Below, in pieces: positions 35,412 through 44,007 of a DNA stretch of 64,000 nucleotides. The number at the start of each line of letters is the position of its first letter. Position 1 is the first letter of the stretch. A model generated the notes under the pieces. It was not told the origin of the DNA. It did not search any database and saw only the letters and a list, made by a program, of their open reading frames with translations. This DNA is from DATLHO01 sp035539855 (GTDB lineage: Bacteria; Bacteroidota; Ignavibacteria; OLB7): NCBI GenBank assembly GCA_035539855.1, contig DATLHO010000169.1:38787-102786 (forward strand). The letters run 5' to 3'. The translations under genes and the position numbers were made by a program.

Positions 35412-36200
35412 ATGGAACAGTTGACGAGCGACGAGATCCGCACCGCGGTGCGTGAGAATTACGGGAAGGTGGCGGACAGCGGATGCGGCTGCGGGCCCTC
35501 GTGCTGCGAGCCGAGCGCGCCGCTGGACCTTGCGGCGCAGTCGAGGGCGCTGGGATATTCCGACGAGGAGATCGCGGCGGTTCCCGAGGGCGCGAACCTC
35601 GGGCTCGGCTGCGGCAACCCGCAGGCGATCGCCGCGATGAAGCCGGGCGAGACCGTGCTCGATCTCGGCAGCGGCGCCGGCTTCGACGCGTTCCTCGCGG
35701 CGACCGCGGTCGGCCCAACCGGTCGCGTGATCGGAGTGGACATGACCCCGTCGATGCTCGCGAAGGCGCGCGAGAACGCCGCGAAGTCCGGCCGCACGAA
35801 CGTCGAGTTCCGACTCGGCGAGATCGAGCAGCTCCCGGTCGCCGACGCGACCGTCGATGTCATCATCTCCAACTGCGTCATCAACCTGTCGCCGGAGAAG
35901 GGGCGCGTCTTCAACGAGGCCTACCGCGTGCTTCGCGCGGGCGGGCGCCTGGCGATCTCCGACGTCGTCGCGACGGCCGAGCTGCCGGCGTCGATCAGGG
36001 GCGACCTGGCGCTGTACTCCGGCTGCGTCGCCGGCGCCTCGACGATCGACGAGCTCGAGGCGATGATGCACGCCGCCGGCTTCACCGACATCGTCATCGC
36101 GCCGAAGGACACCAGCCGCGAGTTCATCCGCGAATGGGCTCCCGGAACGAAGATCGAAGACTACGTGGTCTCGGCGACAATCGAGGCGAGGAAGAAGTAG
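35412..36200 (+). CDS. arsM: Arsenite S-adenosylmethionine methyltransferase
   Basis: A 262-residue class I methyltransferase that turns arsenite into methylated, partly volatile species. The SAM site is VLDLGSGAGFDAFLAA (about 81-96), followed by VIGVDMTPSMLAKARE. Three conserved catalytic cysteines are recognisable: Cys66 (LGCGNPQ), Cys154 (ISNCVINLSPEK) and Cys204 (YSGCVAGAS). The N-terminus has an extra cluster (DSGCGCGPSCCEPS, Cys25/27/31/32) known from ArsM proteins. It is 96 bases after sigZ; a powerful terminator ends the unit. The ATG at 35412 is chosen over an upstream one at 35352. Confidence 0.93.
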   Translation: MEQLTSDEIRTAVRENYGKVADSGCGCGPSCCEPSAPLDLAAQSRALGYSDEEIAAVPEGANLGLGCGNPQAIAAMKPGETVLDLGSGAGFDAFLAATAVGPTGRVIGVDMTPSMLAKARENAAKSGRTNVEFRLGEIEQLPVADATVDVIISNCVINLSPEKGRVFNEAYRVLRAGGRLAISDVVATAELPASIRGDLALYSGCVAGASTIDELEAMMHAAGFTDIVIAPKDTSREFIREWAPGTKIEDYVVSATIEARKK

Positions 36201-36233
36201 CGATCGGATCCGGTGATCAGCAACGAAACGATG

Positions 36234-36269
36234 AGCGCGGGGGAAGGCCGATGGGCCTTCCCCCGCGCT
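36234..36269 (+). terminator. Terminator of the arsM unit
   Basis: A perfect 16-bp GC-rich stem (36234-36249 with 36254-36269) and a 4-base loop, followed by GGTTTGG. It is 33 bases after the arsM stop. Confidence 0.9.
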
Positions 36270-36401
36270 CGGTTTGGGTCGACCCTGTCGACCGTCATAG
36301 CTGCTGGAGACAATTCGCAATACCTTGTCGCGTGCATCGGGCAGTGTGTCCCGATGCACCCAGGTGTCAAAGCATACCGCAGATCCCATTGAGGGGCGAT
36401 C

Positions 36402-38075
36402 ATGAGATTCGATAGGGCATGGATTCGCACGTCGGCCATGTGGCGCCTGAAGCGGCCTCTCGGCCGCCGGCTCTCCGTCGCGGTCCTACTCGGACTGGCT
36501 GCGTCTCTCCTGGTCGCTCCGGCCAACGCGCAGGTCGGTGAAATCCTCGCCAGCCCCGGTCCGGTCAAGCTGCGCCTGCTCTGGGCGCGCACGAGCACCG
36601 AGGCCGGGACCGGGATCGGAACCGGTCTGGCGGCGATTCCCGATATCGACGGTGATGGCCGCGACGAGGTGCTGATTGGCACACTCGTTCCACAGGAGCT
36701 GCGATTGTACCATGGAGAGAGTACCGGACTGCGGCTCGATGAGGAATGGCGACTCGTGGGCGAATTCGCATGGCGAGGCACTACCGCGAATCCGGACCTT
36801 TTCGGCGACGGGCGCCGGTTTGTCATGCTTGTTGGCGGCGCCAGTGAGCTTCATTTCTACCCGATCGACTCGGGCCGCATCGCAATGACGCCGACGATGA
36901 TCTGGCCGGCGACGCGCGCTGATTCACCGGGAATACGAGGCGCTCTGAGCGACTTCGCGGTCGCCGATCTAAATGGCGACGGCGCTGACGAACTGATCGC
37001 CTTCATTGGGTTCATACGGGGCGCACCGGAGCCGCACCACTCGCAGGTCTGGATCTACCAGGGAGGCCCGAACTTCCAGCTCGATATGCCGACGACCGTT
37101 CTGCGGGAAACAATCGCGGAGTTCGGCTACTCGCCGAAAGGCGGCGTCGGGGACTTCGACGGTGACGGTCACGTCGATATCGGGATGCTACAGATACCGA
37201 CGAAGAGCGGAGGGAACCATCTGATGTTCTGGTTCGGCGATGGACAACTTCCGGCGGACGGAGCGCACCCTGATCGCTCGGTCAATGTCGAGTACGGGTC
37301 GTGGCGCGCGGTCAATGTCGACGGCGACGGCGTAAGCGATATTCTCACGGATCAGTTTGTGTTCCACACTGCCAGCGGCAAGGACGCACGCATGCGGACG
37401 TTCGACGTGACGGACGCCGACCTGATGCTGTCTCAGAACCGCTATTTCCTGCAACACTTCGGTCCGATGAACAACCGCGCGGGTCGCTACGACATGGTCG
37501 GCACGACGGCATACGACGTCGTCAATGGCGGCCAGCTTCGCGCGTTTTCCGGTGGACCGAACGGACCCGACGCGACATACGATGCAGTGTTCTACGAGTC
37601 CGACCATGGATTCTTCGAAAGCCCAAGCGGCTATAATATGCCTGCGGGCGACGTCAACGGGGATGGCTGGTCAGATTTCCTCGCCGGCAATCCCAGATAC
37701 TACGACGACACTGACCGCGGAGCCGTCATAGTTCTCGCCGGCGGTCCATACATCCCGGTCGACGACCCGTCGATGGGCGTGCGCGAGGTCGTCACCGGCG
37801 AGCGTCCGCGATCGGTGTACATCTGGCCGATGCCGGTCGGCGATGAATTGAACATCGCCTGGCGCGGCGACCTCGAACGCATGCCCGCGCGCTTCAAGGT
37901 CTTCGATGTCGGAGGTGGGCTGGTCGCCCGAGGTGCGGTCGATCCGTATGTCGGCTCGGCGCACTGGCGCTGCGGCGATGCTCCGCCGGGCGCGTATGTG
38001 CTCCGCGTGCTCGACGAAGACGGCGGGCTGCTTGGAACGGCGTCGTTCGTCAAGCGATCGATCCCCCCACTCTGA
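36402..38075 (+). CDS. T9SS-secreted FG-GAP/VCBS repeat protein
   Basis: A 557-residue secreted protein like the one at 23082. It has a signal region (about 1-43, ending ANAQ), at least five calcium loops (DIDGDGRDEV, DLNGDGADEL, DFDGDGHVDI, NVDGDGVSDI, DVNGDGWSDF) and a T9SS sorting domain at the end (IWPMPVGDELNIAW, FKVFDVGGGLV, PPGAYVLRVLDEDGG). Its own promoter region is not clear. It stands alone between the arsM terminator and the convergent mod cluster. Likely a surface propeller; ligand unknown. Confidence 0.88.
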   Translation: MRFDRAWIRTSAMWRLKRPLGRRLSVAVLLGLAASLLVAPANAQVGEILASPGPVKLRLLWARTSTEAGTGIGTGLAAIPDIDGDGRDEVLIGTLVPQELRLYHGESTGLRLDEEWRLVGEFAWRGTTANPDLFGDGRRFVMLVGGASELHFYPIDSGRIAMTPTMIWPATRADSPGIRGALSDFAVADLNGDGADELIAFIGFIRGAPEPHHSQVWIYQGGPNFQLDMPTTVLRETIAEFGYSPKGGVGDFDGDGHVDIGMLQIPTKSGGNHLMFWFGDGQLPADGAHPDRSVNVEYGSWRAVNVDGDGVSDILTDQFVFHTASGKDARMRTFDVTDADLMLSQNRYFLQHFGPMNNRAGRYDMVGTTAYDVVNGGQLRAFSGGPNGPDATYDAVFYESDHGFFESPSGYNMPAGDVNGDGWSDFLAGNPRYYDDTDRGAVIVLAGGPYIPVDDPSMGVREVVTGERPRSVYIWPMPVGDELNIAWRGDLERMPARFKVFDVGGGLVARGAVDPYVGSAHWRCGDAPPGAYVLRVLDEDGGLLGTASFVKRSIPPL

Positions 38076-38120
38076 ATCCTGCCGGCACCGCAGAGCGAGA
38101 CGCGAGTCGCCGTCGGCGGC

Positions 38121-39230
38121 CTACCCCGACTCGTACAACGTGATCGCCGACGTCTTGACGATGATGAACAGCTCGGTGCCCGGCGCGCTGTGAAGCTCGG
38201 CGACCGCCTCGGCGGTGACCTCGGCGACGATCGGCGGCGCGTCGCCGGCGAGGCGCGCGGTGATCAGACGCAGAGCCCCGACCGCCTCGACGCTCTCGAC
38301 GCGCGCGGCGATGATGTTGCGCGCCGACAGCAGCCGCGGGCGCTCGAGCGCGAGCGTGATCTCGGCCGCGGGAATGCTGAGCATGACGTGCGATCCCGGC
38401 GCGACGCTCGCGCGCGGCACCGTCATCGTCGGCCCGTCGTCGGCGCTTCCAACGCGCACAATGCTCGTCTCGTCGCGGTTGTCGACGATGACCGCGGGCA
38501 CGACATTCTCGAAGCCCTCCGCCTCCGCCAGCGGGAAGACCTCCGGCCGCGTCAGCACGGCGCGTGGCTCCCCGCGCGCGATCACCCGACCTTCGCGCAG
38601 CACGACGAGGTCCTCGCAGAGCGCCATCACCTCGACGGGATTATGCGACACGACGAGCATCGGCAGGGCGAACTCGCGCTGCATGCGGTAGAGGAACGGC
38701 AGCACCTTGCGGCGCAGCGCGACGTCGAGCGCGGCGAGCGGCTCGTCCAGGAGCATGAGGTCGGGTCCGGAGCAGAGCGCGCGCGCGAGCGCGACGCGCT
38801 GGCGCTCACCGCCGGAGAGGGTCGTCGCGCGCTGATCGAGCAGGCGCTCGATGTCGAGCACGCGCACGGCGGCGGCGAAGATCCCGTCGAAGTCGTGGCC
38901 GGTCGCGATCGCGCGGGCGCGGCCGGCGCGCAGGTTCTCGCGCACGTCGAGGTGCGGAAACAGCAGCGAGTCCTGCGGTACGTAGCCGATGCCGCGCCGC
39001 TCGGGCGCGAGCCAGACGCGCCGTTCGGTGTCGAGCCAGTCGACGTCGCCGAAGCGCACGACGCCTCGCGCGCCGCGGCGCAGCCCCGCGACGGTCTCGA
39101 GCAGCGACGTCTTGCCGGAGCCGCTGACGCCGAAGATGCCGGTGACGCGATGGGTCGTGGCGATGTCGATCTCGAGCGCGAAGCGATCGAGTGGCAGCGC
39201 GATGTCGATGGAGAGGATGGGCTGGGACAT
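38121..39230 (-). CDS. modC: Molybdate ABC transporter ATP-binding protein
   Basis: A 369-residue ATPase. Walker A is at 34-41 (GVSGSGKT), the signature is LSGGERQRVALARAL and Walker B is LMLLDEPLAALD. The C-terminal half holds TOBE/Mop-like repeats (SHVMLSIPAAEITLAL; the final TELFIIVKTSAITLYESG), which bind oxyanions and regulate the transporter in ModC. Its ATG overlaps the modB stop by one base. The substrate could be molybdate or tungstate; the neighbouring storage-protein genes favour molybdate. Last gene of the cluster. Confidence 0.92.
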   Translation of the reverse strand: MSQPILSIDIALPLDRFALEIDIATTHRVTGIFGVSGSGKTSLLETVAGLRRGARGVVRFGDVDWLDTERRVWLAPERRGIGYVPQDSLLFPHLDVRENLRAGRARAIATGHDFDGIFAAAVRVLDIERLLDQRATTLSGGERQRVALARALCSGPDLMLLDEPLAALDVALRRKVLPFLYRMQREFALPMLVVSHNPVEVMALCEDLVVLREGRVIARGEPRAVLTRPEVFPLAEAEGFENVVPAVIVDNRDETSIVRVGSADDGPTMTVPRASVAPGSHVMLSIPAAEITLALERPRLLSARNIIAARVESVEAVGALRLITARLAGDAPPIVAEVTAEAVAELHSAPGTELFIIVKTSAITLYESG

Positions 39231-39892
39231 CAGACCGGCATCCTCCGTCGACCGAGCACGGTCGTGATCCACATGACGACGAACGCGACGCCGAGCAGCA
39301 CGAGCGCCGAGCGATTGGCCGCGGCGTAGTTCATCGATTGCACGTTGTCGTAGATCGCGATCGACAGCGTGCGCGTCGTGCCGGGAATGTTGCCGCCGAC
39401 CATGAGCACCACGCCGAACTCACCGAGCGTGTGCGCGAACGTCAGCACCAGCGACGCGAGCAGTCCCTGCCAGCTCAGCGGCAGCGTCACGGTGAAGAAC
39501 GTCTTGAGCCGTCCGTTGCCGAGCGTCCGCGACATGTCGATGAGCCGGCGATCGACGCTCTCGAAGCCGGCGACGAGCGGGCGCACCGCGAACGGGACGT
39601 TGAAGATGATCGAGGCGATGAGGATGCCGCCGAAGCTGAACGGAAGCATCCCGCCGGTGAGCTCGTGATAGACGGCGCCGAACGGACCGTTCGGTCCCAT
39701 CGCCATCAGCAGGTAGAACCCGACGACCGTTGGCGGCAGCACCAGCGGCAGCGCGATGATCGCCTCGAGCACGGTCTTGCCGCGCCACTTCGTCATGGCG
39801 ATCCAGTGCGCCAGCGGAACGGCGAACAGGAAGAGGATGCCCGCGGTCGAGAGCGCGAGCCGGGTCGTCAGCGCTATTGCGTCCCAGTCCAC
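39230..39892 (-). CDS. modB: Molybdate ABC transporter permease
   Basis: A 220-residue inner-membrane permease with five to six helices and the EAA-type loop that docks to ModC (VDRRLIDMSRTLGNGRLKTFF, then TLPLSWQGLLASLVLTFAHTLGEFG). The latter segment, GEFGVVLMVGGNIPGTTRTL, is typical of ModB. It starts 3 bases after the modA stop and overlaps modC. Confidence 0.93.
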   Translation of the reverse strand: MDWDAIALTTRLALSTAGILFLFAVPLAHWIAMTKWRGKTVLEAIIALPLVLPPTVVGFYLLMAMGPNGPFGAVYHELTGGMLPFSFGGILIASIIFNVPFAVRPLVAGFESVDRRLIDMSRTLGNGRLKTFFTVTLPLSWQGLLASLVLTFAHTLGEFGVVLMVGGNIPGTTRTLSIAIYDNVQSMNYAAANRSALVLLGVAFVVMWITTVLGRRRMPV

Positions 39893-39895
39893 TGG

Positions 39896-40759
39896 CTACT
39901 CGCCGGGAATGATGAATCCGTACGAGCGCAGCACCCGACGGCCGTCGGCTCCGCTCATGTACGCGACGAGCTTCGCGGCCGCCTCGGGTTCGTGCGCGCG
40001 CGAGAGAATGATCCCGCCCTGCTCGAGCCGCGGATACGCGTCGAGCGGTACCGGCCAGTACGTCCCCTTGTCGCGCATCGACGGCGCCATCGCCAGCGAC
40101 AGCGCGATGATGCCGACGTCCGCCGCGCCCGACTCGATGAACTGCGCGGTCTGCGCGATGTTCTCCCCGAGGACGAGCCGATCCTTCACCGCATCGTAGA
40201 CCCCGAGCGACTTCATCGCGGCCTCGGCGGCGCGTCCGTACGGCGCGTGCTCGGGATTGGCGATGGCGATCTTCCCGATCTCCGGCGAGCGCAGCGCCTC
40301 GATCCCCTTCCCCTTGACGTCGACGCCCGAACCGGACGGCGCCCAGAGCACGATCTGTCCATCGGCGTAGTGAAAGAGCGAGCTGCTGTCGGCATGTCCG
40401 GCCGCCGCGAGCTTGCGCGGGTACACGATATCGGCCGAGAGAAAGACATCGAACGGAGCGCCGTTCGACAACTGCGAGAAGAAGTTCCCCGATGAGCCGT
40501 ACGAGACCTTCACCTCGATCGAGGGATCGACCGTCCTGAACGCCGCGACGATCTCGTCGAGCGCGAACTTCAGGTCCGACGCCGCGGCGACCGTGACGTG
40601 GCGCGTCGCGGCGGTATCCGGAGACGTCGTCGCTGCGCCATCGGCGGCGTCGCGTGCGTCACCGCCGCAGCCGACGATGATGGTCGACAGGAGAACGAGA
40701 GCCGCGCAGCCGAGAAACAGCCGGGCGAGACGAGCGAGAATGCTATGGATCATCGGCAT
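39896..40759 (-). CDS. modA: Molybdate-binding lipoprotein
   Basis: A 287-residue solute-binding lipoprotein with signal peptide and lipobox VGC (Cys about 31). The mature protein follows ModA: VTVAAASDLKFALDEI, VSYGSSGNFFSQLSNGAPF, DVFLSADIVYPRKL, and NPEHAPYGRAAEAAMKSLG. It should bind molybdate or tungstate in the periplasm as a membrane-anchored receptor and pass it to ModBC. The start is 9 bases downstream of the outer-membrane barrel stop, so the two are in one transcript. Confidence 0.92.
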   Translation of the reverse strand: MPMIHSILARLARLFLGCAALVLLSTIIVGCGGDARDAADGAATTSPDTAATRHVTVAAASDLKFALDEIVAAFRTVDPSIEVKVSYGSSGNFFSQLSNGAPFDVFLSADIVYPRKLAAAGHADSSSLFHYADGQIVLWAPSGSGVDVKGKGIEALRSPEIGKIAIANPEHAPYGRAAEAAMKSLGVYDAVKDRLVLGENIAQTAQFIESGAADVGIIALSLAMAPSMRDKGTYWPVPLDAYPRLEQGGIILSRAHEPEAAAKLVAYMSGADGRRVLRSYGFIIPGE

Positions 40760-40768
40760 GTCGTCGGT

Positions 40769-42058
40769 TCAGAAATCGAGCTGCGCCATCAGGTACGCCC
40801 AGTAGACGGGATCAATCCCGAAGCGGGATTCGAGCAGCGGTCCCGGAAGGAAAACGCCTCCGCCGCCGGCGACCTCGAGCGCCGGATTCGCGCGCCACGA
40901 GCCGATCAGGTCGAGCTCGGCGCCGAACGTGCCCGCGCCGCGCTGCGGAGCGAGCCGGTGCGCTTCGAGCAACAGCCGCATGCCCTTGACGGGCGCGACC
41001 GATGCACCAACGGCGACATCGACGAGGCCGGCCGTCCCGCCGATGGATTCCGGCACGATGTCCATCTGCCCGTAGACGCGATGGTTCGTTCCGAACAGCG
41101 TGTTGAAATTCTCCGTGCGGTCGTCGTCGGAAGAGCCATCGCCGGAGAGCGCCGTGACGAGTCCGAAGACACGGGTCCTCGTCGCGCTGTCGACGATCGC
41201 TGCGAGGGTCGCGCTCGCCATGAACGCGCCGATCGCCCTTCGTGCGCTCGAGTCCGTCGTTGCGGCGCGGCCGGCCTGCAGTGCGCCCTCGAGCTCGACC
41301 TCGACGGTGCCCGCGCTCGCGCGCAGCCACGTGCCGGCGGTGTAGCGCTCGAGGACCGCGTGCCCGGTATCCTCGCCGCGCCGCACGTGCGTCGTGTTGT
41401 CGTCGCGCAGGCCGAAGAGATCGACCGCGAGACCGGACGAGGGCTTCCACGTGCTCCAGACGCCGTAGAGATTCTTCGATGCAATCGGTCCCGGATTCGG
41501 CGCGGTCAGTCGCGCGGCGAACAGGTCGACGCTGGCGCGATCGACGTGCAGCGTCGCGCGCGCGGCATCGAACGCGCGGCCGGTGTTGCTCCAGTTCGAG
41601 ACGCCGATGAGCCGCTCGTTGGCGAATGACATCTCCTGTCGTCCGACGCGCAGGCTCACGGGCACGCCGCCGACGCTGTCGATCGCGGCCCACGCCTGGT
41701 GCATGTCGAGCTGCTCGGCGTCGGCGTCGCTGGTGCCCCGGCCGGACGTCGGATCGCTCTGGCCCCAGTAGCGCGCATCCTGGATCTCGACGACCGCGGT
41801 GATGCCCGCGAGCGGACGCGCCGTCGCGCGCAGCCGTGATCGAAGCAGGTGCACGAGCACGCCGTCATCGGCCAGCACGCCGCGATGGTCGATCTCGCTG
41901 CGCACGCGCACCTGTCCGTTGATCGTCACGACCCGAGCCGAATCGGCGGACCCGGACCGCGACGAATTCTGCGCGGCAAGCGGAGCCGCGACGACCATCG
42001 CAGCGAGCGCGAGCAGGCGAGCGGTACTGCGCAGGTATCTGGTGTGCGGTTCGATCAT
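40769..42058 (-). CDS. Outer-membrane beta-barrel, alginate-export/porin-like
   Basis: A 429-residue protein with signal peptide (1-29, ending APLAAQ) and strand-rich mature sequence with an alternating pattern, such as VTINGQVRVRSEIDHR, AGITAVVEIQDARYWGQ, and VPVSLRVGRQEMSFANERLIG. The end is a C-terminal aromatic strand (VYWAYLMAQLDF). The pattern fits alginate-export/OprD-like porins. Placed between an ABC-2 transporter and modA, it is a good candidate channel for molybdate or tungstate through the outer membrane; this role is inference from position. Confidence 0.75.
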   Translation of the reverse strand: MIEPHTRYLRSTARLLALAAMVVAAPLAAQNSSRSGSADSARVVTINGQVRVRSEIDHRGVLADDGVLVHLLRSRLRATARPLAGITAVVEIQDARYWGQSDPTSGRGTSDADAEQLDMHQAWAAIDSVGGVPVSLRVGRQEMSFANERLIGVSNWSNTGRAFDAARATLHVDRASVDLFAARLTAPNPGPIASKNLYGVWSTWKPSSGLAVDLFGLRDDNTTHVRRGEDTGHAVLERYTAGTWLRASAGTVEVELEGALQAGRAATTDSSARRAIGAFMASATLAAIVDSATRTRVFGLVTALSGDGSSDDDRTENFNTLFGTNHRVYGQMDIVPESIGGTAGLVDVAVGASVAPVKGMRLLLEAHRLAPQRGAGTFGAELDLIGSWRANPALEVAGGGGVFLPGPLLESRFGIDPVYWAYLMAQLDF

Positions 42059-42136
42059 GAGCGTGTTGTGATCGATGCCAGGGACGGCGCGACGACGCCT
42101 GCCGCGACGCGATCCTCGCGACGGGCCGAATCCTAT

Positions 42137-42913
42137 CTACTCCATCGCGGCGCGCGACATCGCCCGCCGCGCGATGGCGAACAGCACCGTGCCGAGCAGC
42201 GCGAGCGGCACGAGCAGCGCTGCCGCGTCGGGGATGCGCGCCAGCAGCAGCGCCTCGCGCAGTGCGCTGGCGACCAGCGACAGGGGATTCCAGCGCGCCA
42301 CGGTCTCGAGCCAGTCGGGCATCTGCCGCGGCGGCACCAGGGCGGTGCTCGTGAACAGCAGCGGCATGTTCGAGACGTGAACGAAGACGGCCATCGCCTC
42401 CTGCGACTTCGCACTCAATGCGATCGAGCACGAGAGCGCCGACCACGCGAACGCGAAGACGGCGAGTCCCGCCAGCGCGAGAACGGTCCCTGGGACGCTC
42501 GGGCTCAGCCGCGCTCCGAGCGCGAGACCGAGCAGCGCCACGACGGCCGCCTGCGCCAGCAGGCGCACGACGTCGGCGCCGATCATGCCGGCGAGCATCC
42601 AGCCGGGATGAGCCGATGCGCGCACCAGACGCTGGACGAATCCCGTCTGCAGATCGCGCACGAGGTTGATTCCCGCCTGCGACGCGCCGAAGAGCACGGT
42701 CATGCAGCAGACACCGGGTAACAGCACGTCGAAGTATCGCAGCCCGACATACTCCGGACCGAGCTGCGCGATCCTGTCGAAGAGAAATCCGAACGTCAGC
42801 AGCCACAGCAGCGGCTGCACGAACGAGAAGCTCAGCGGCACCGGCCGGCGCAGCGTCTTGCGCCAGTTGCGCAGCGCCGTCTCGCGCACGATATGCAGGG
42901 CCGTCGCGGTCAT
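42137..42913 (-). CDS. ABC-2 type transporter permease
   Basis: A 258-residue ABC-2 membrane protein with six hydrophobic segments. It has an N-terminal amphipathic start (REIVRETALRNWRKTLRR-like) and conserved VGLRYFDVLLPGVCCMT and FVQRLVRASAHPGWML loops, the arrangement of DrrB/NodJ-type export permeases. It overlaps the ATPase gene by 4 bases, so the pair works together. Its place in a Mo locus is unusual; export of a ligand, lipid or metal chelate is possible. Confidence 0.85.
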   Translation of the reverse strand: MTATALHIVRETALRNWRKTLRRPVPLSFSFVQPLLWLLTFGFLFDRIAQLGPEYVGLRYFDVLLPGVCCMTVLFGASQAGINLVRDLQTGFVQRLVRASAHPGWMLAGMIGADVVRLLAQAAVVALLGLALGARLSPSVPGTVLALAGLAVFAFAWSALSCSIALSAKSQEAMAVFVHVSNMPLLFTSTALVPPRQMPDWLETVARWNPLSLVASALREALLLARIPDAAALLVPLALLGTVLFAIARRAMSRAAME

Positions 42914-44007
42914 GACGCACCTCGCGGGCCGCCGCGATTGGAGCCACGACCTCCGCCAGTGCCGGAGCCACGACCTGATCGGCCCGCGACCCGCGAATCA
43001 TCCGACGCATCCCGGTCAGCCGCGACGACGGCGCCCGTGAGCTCGAAGAACGCACTCGAGAGGTCGGGAGGATGCTGCTCGAAGCGAGACACCGCGATCT
43101 CGAGCGCGCGCAACGCATCGAGTGCGGGCTCGGGTCCGTGGAGGGGAACGCTGCGCGTGATCGTGATGACCGCGCCGTGAATCTCGACGCGAACTCCGCC
43201 ACCGGCGCCGCTCGCACCACCGGCGCGCTCGAGTGCGTCGCGCAGCGAGGCGGGATCGTGCGGAATGCGCGCGAGCTCGATGGTCGTGCGCGCGCGGCCG
43301 TGTGACGCGACGAGGGCGGAGGGCGCGTCGTCGGCAACGATGCGCCCGGCGCTCAGCAGCACGATGCGGTCGCAGTGCGCCTGGACGTCGGCCAGGTCGT
43401 GCGTGACGACGAGCAGCGTGTGTCCTCCGTCGCGCCACGCGACCAGCCGGCGCCAGAGCGCGGCGCGGCCGGAGGGATCGAGACTCGACGTCGGCTCGTC
43501 GAGCAGCAGCAGCGCGGGCGCGTGCATCGTCTCGATGGCCAGGTGCAGCCGCTGGCGCTGTCCGCCCGAGTAGCCTGCGACGCGCCGCTCGACGAACGAT
43601 CCGAGCTCGAGCTCCTCGACGATCGCCGCGATGCGTCGCGTTCGCTCGCCATGGGGAAGTCCCCGCAGCGCGTAGAACAACCGCAGCGTCTCGGCGCCGG
43701 TGATCTCGCCGTCGAGCGCGAGATCCTGTCCGACGTATCCCGTCATCGTCCGAAAGGCCGCGTCGCTCGTGCGTGGCGTCGCGCCGAAGACATCAACCGT
43801 TCCCGCGTCGGGAGCGATCACGCCCGCGACGATGCGCAGCATCGTGCTCTTGCCGGAGCCGTTGGCTCCGGCAAGAGCGACGAGCCGTGCGGGCTCGATG
43901 GCGCAGTCGATGCCGTCGAGCGCGTGCACGCCGGCGAAGCTGCGCCGGACGCCGGCCAGCCGAACCGCCGGCGCGACGTCAATCGGCGTAGACGATCGTT
44001 CCGACAT
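42910..44007 (-). CDS. ABC-2 type transporter ATP-binding protein
   Basis: A 365-residue ATPase. Walker A GANGSGKST lies near residue 44, signature YSGGQRQRLHLAIETM near 140, Walker B LLLLDEPTSSLDP near 162 and the switch His in VVTHDLADV. The C-terminal 110 residues end in a low-complexity Gly/Arg tail (GRGSGTGGGRGSNRGG). The ATG at 44007 is used because it gives a normal N-terminus and a 29-base overlap with the mosA-like gene; an upstream ATG at 44085 would add a Ser-rich run. Confidence 0.88.
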   Translation of the reverse strand: MSERSSTPIDVAPAVRLAGVRRSFAGVHALDGIDCAIEPARLVALAGANGSGKSTMLRIVAGVIAPDAGTVDVFGATPRTSDAAFRTMTGYVGQDLALDGEITGAETLRLFYALRGLPHGERTRRIAAIVEELELGSFVERRVAGYSGGQRQRLHLAIETMHAPALLLLDEPTSSLDPSGRAALWRRLVAWRDGGHTLLVVTHDLADVQAHCDRIVLLSAGRIVADDAPSALVASHGRARTTIELARIPHDPASLRDALERAGGASGAGGGVRVEIHGAVITITRSVPLHGPEPALDALRALEIAVSRFEQHPPDLSSAFFELTGAVVAADRDASDDSRVAGRSGRGSGTGGGRGSNRGGPRGAS

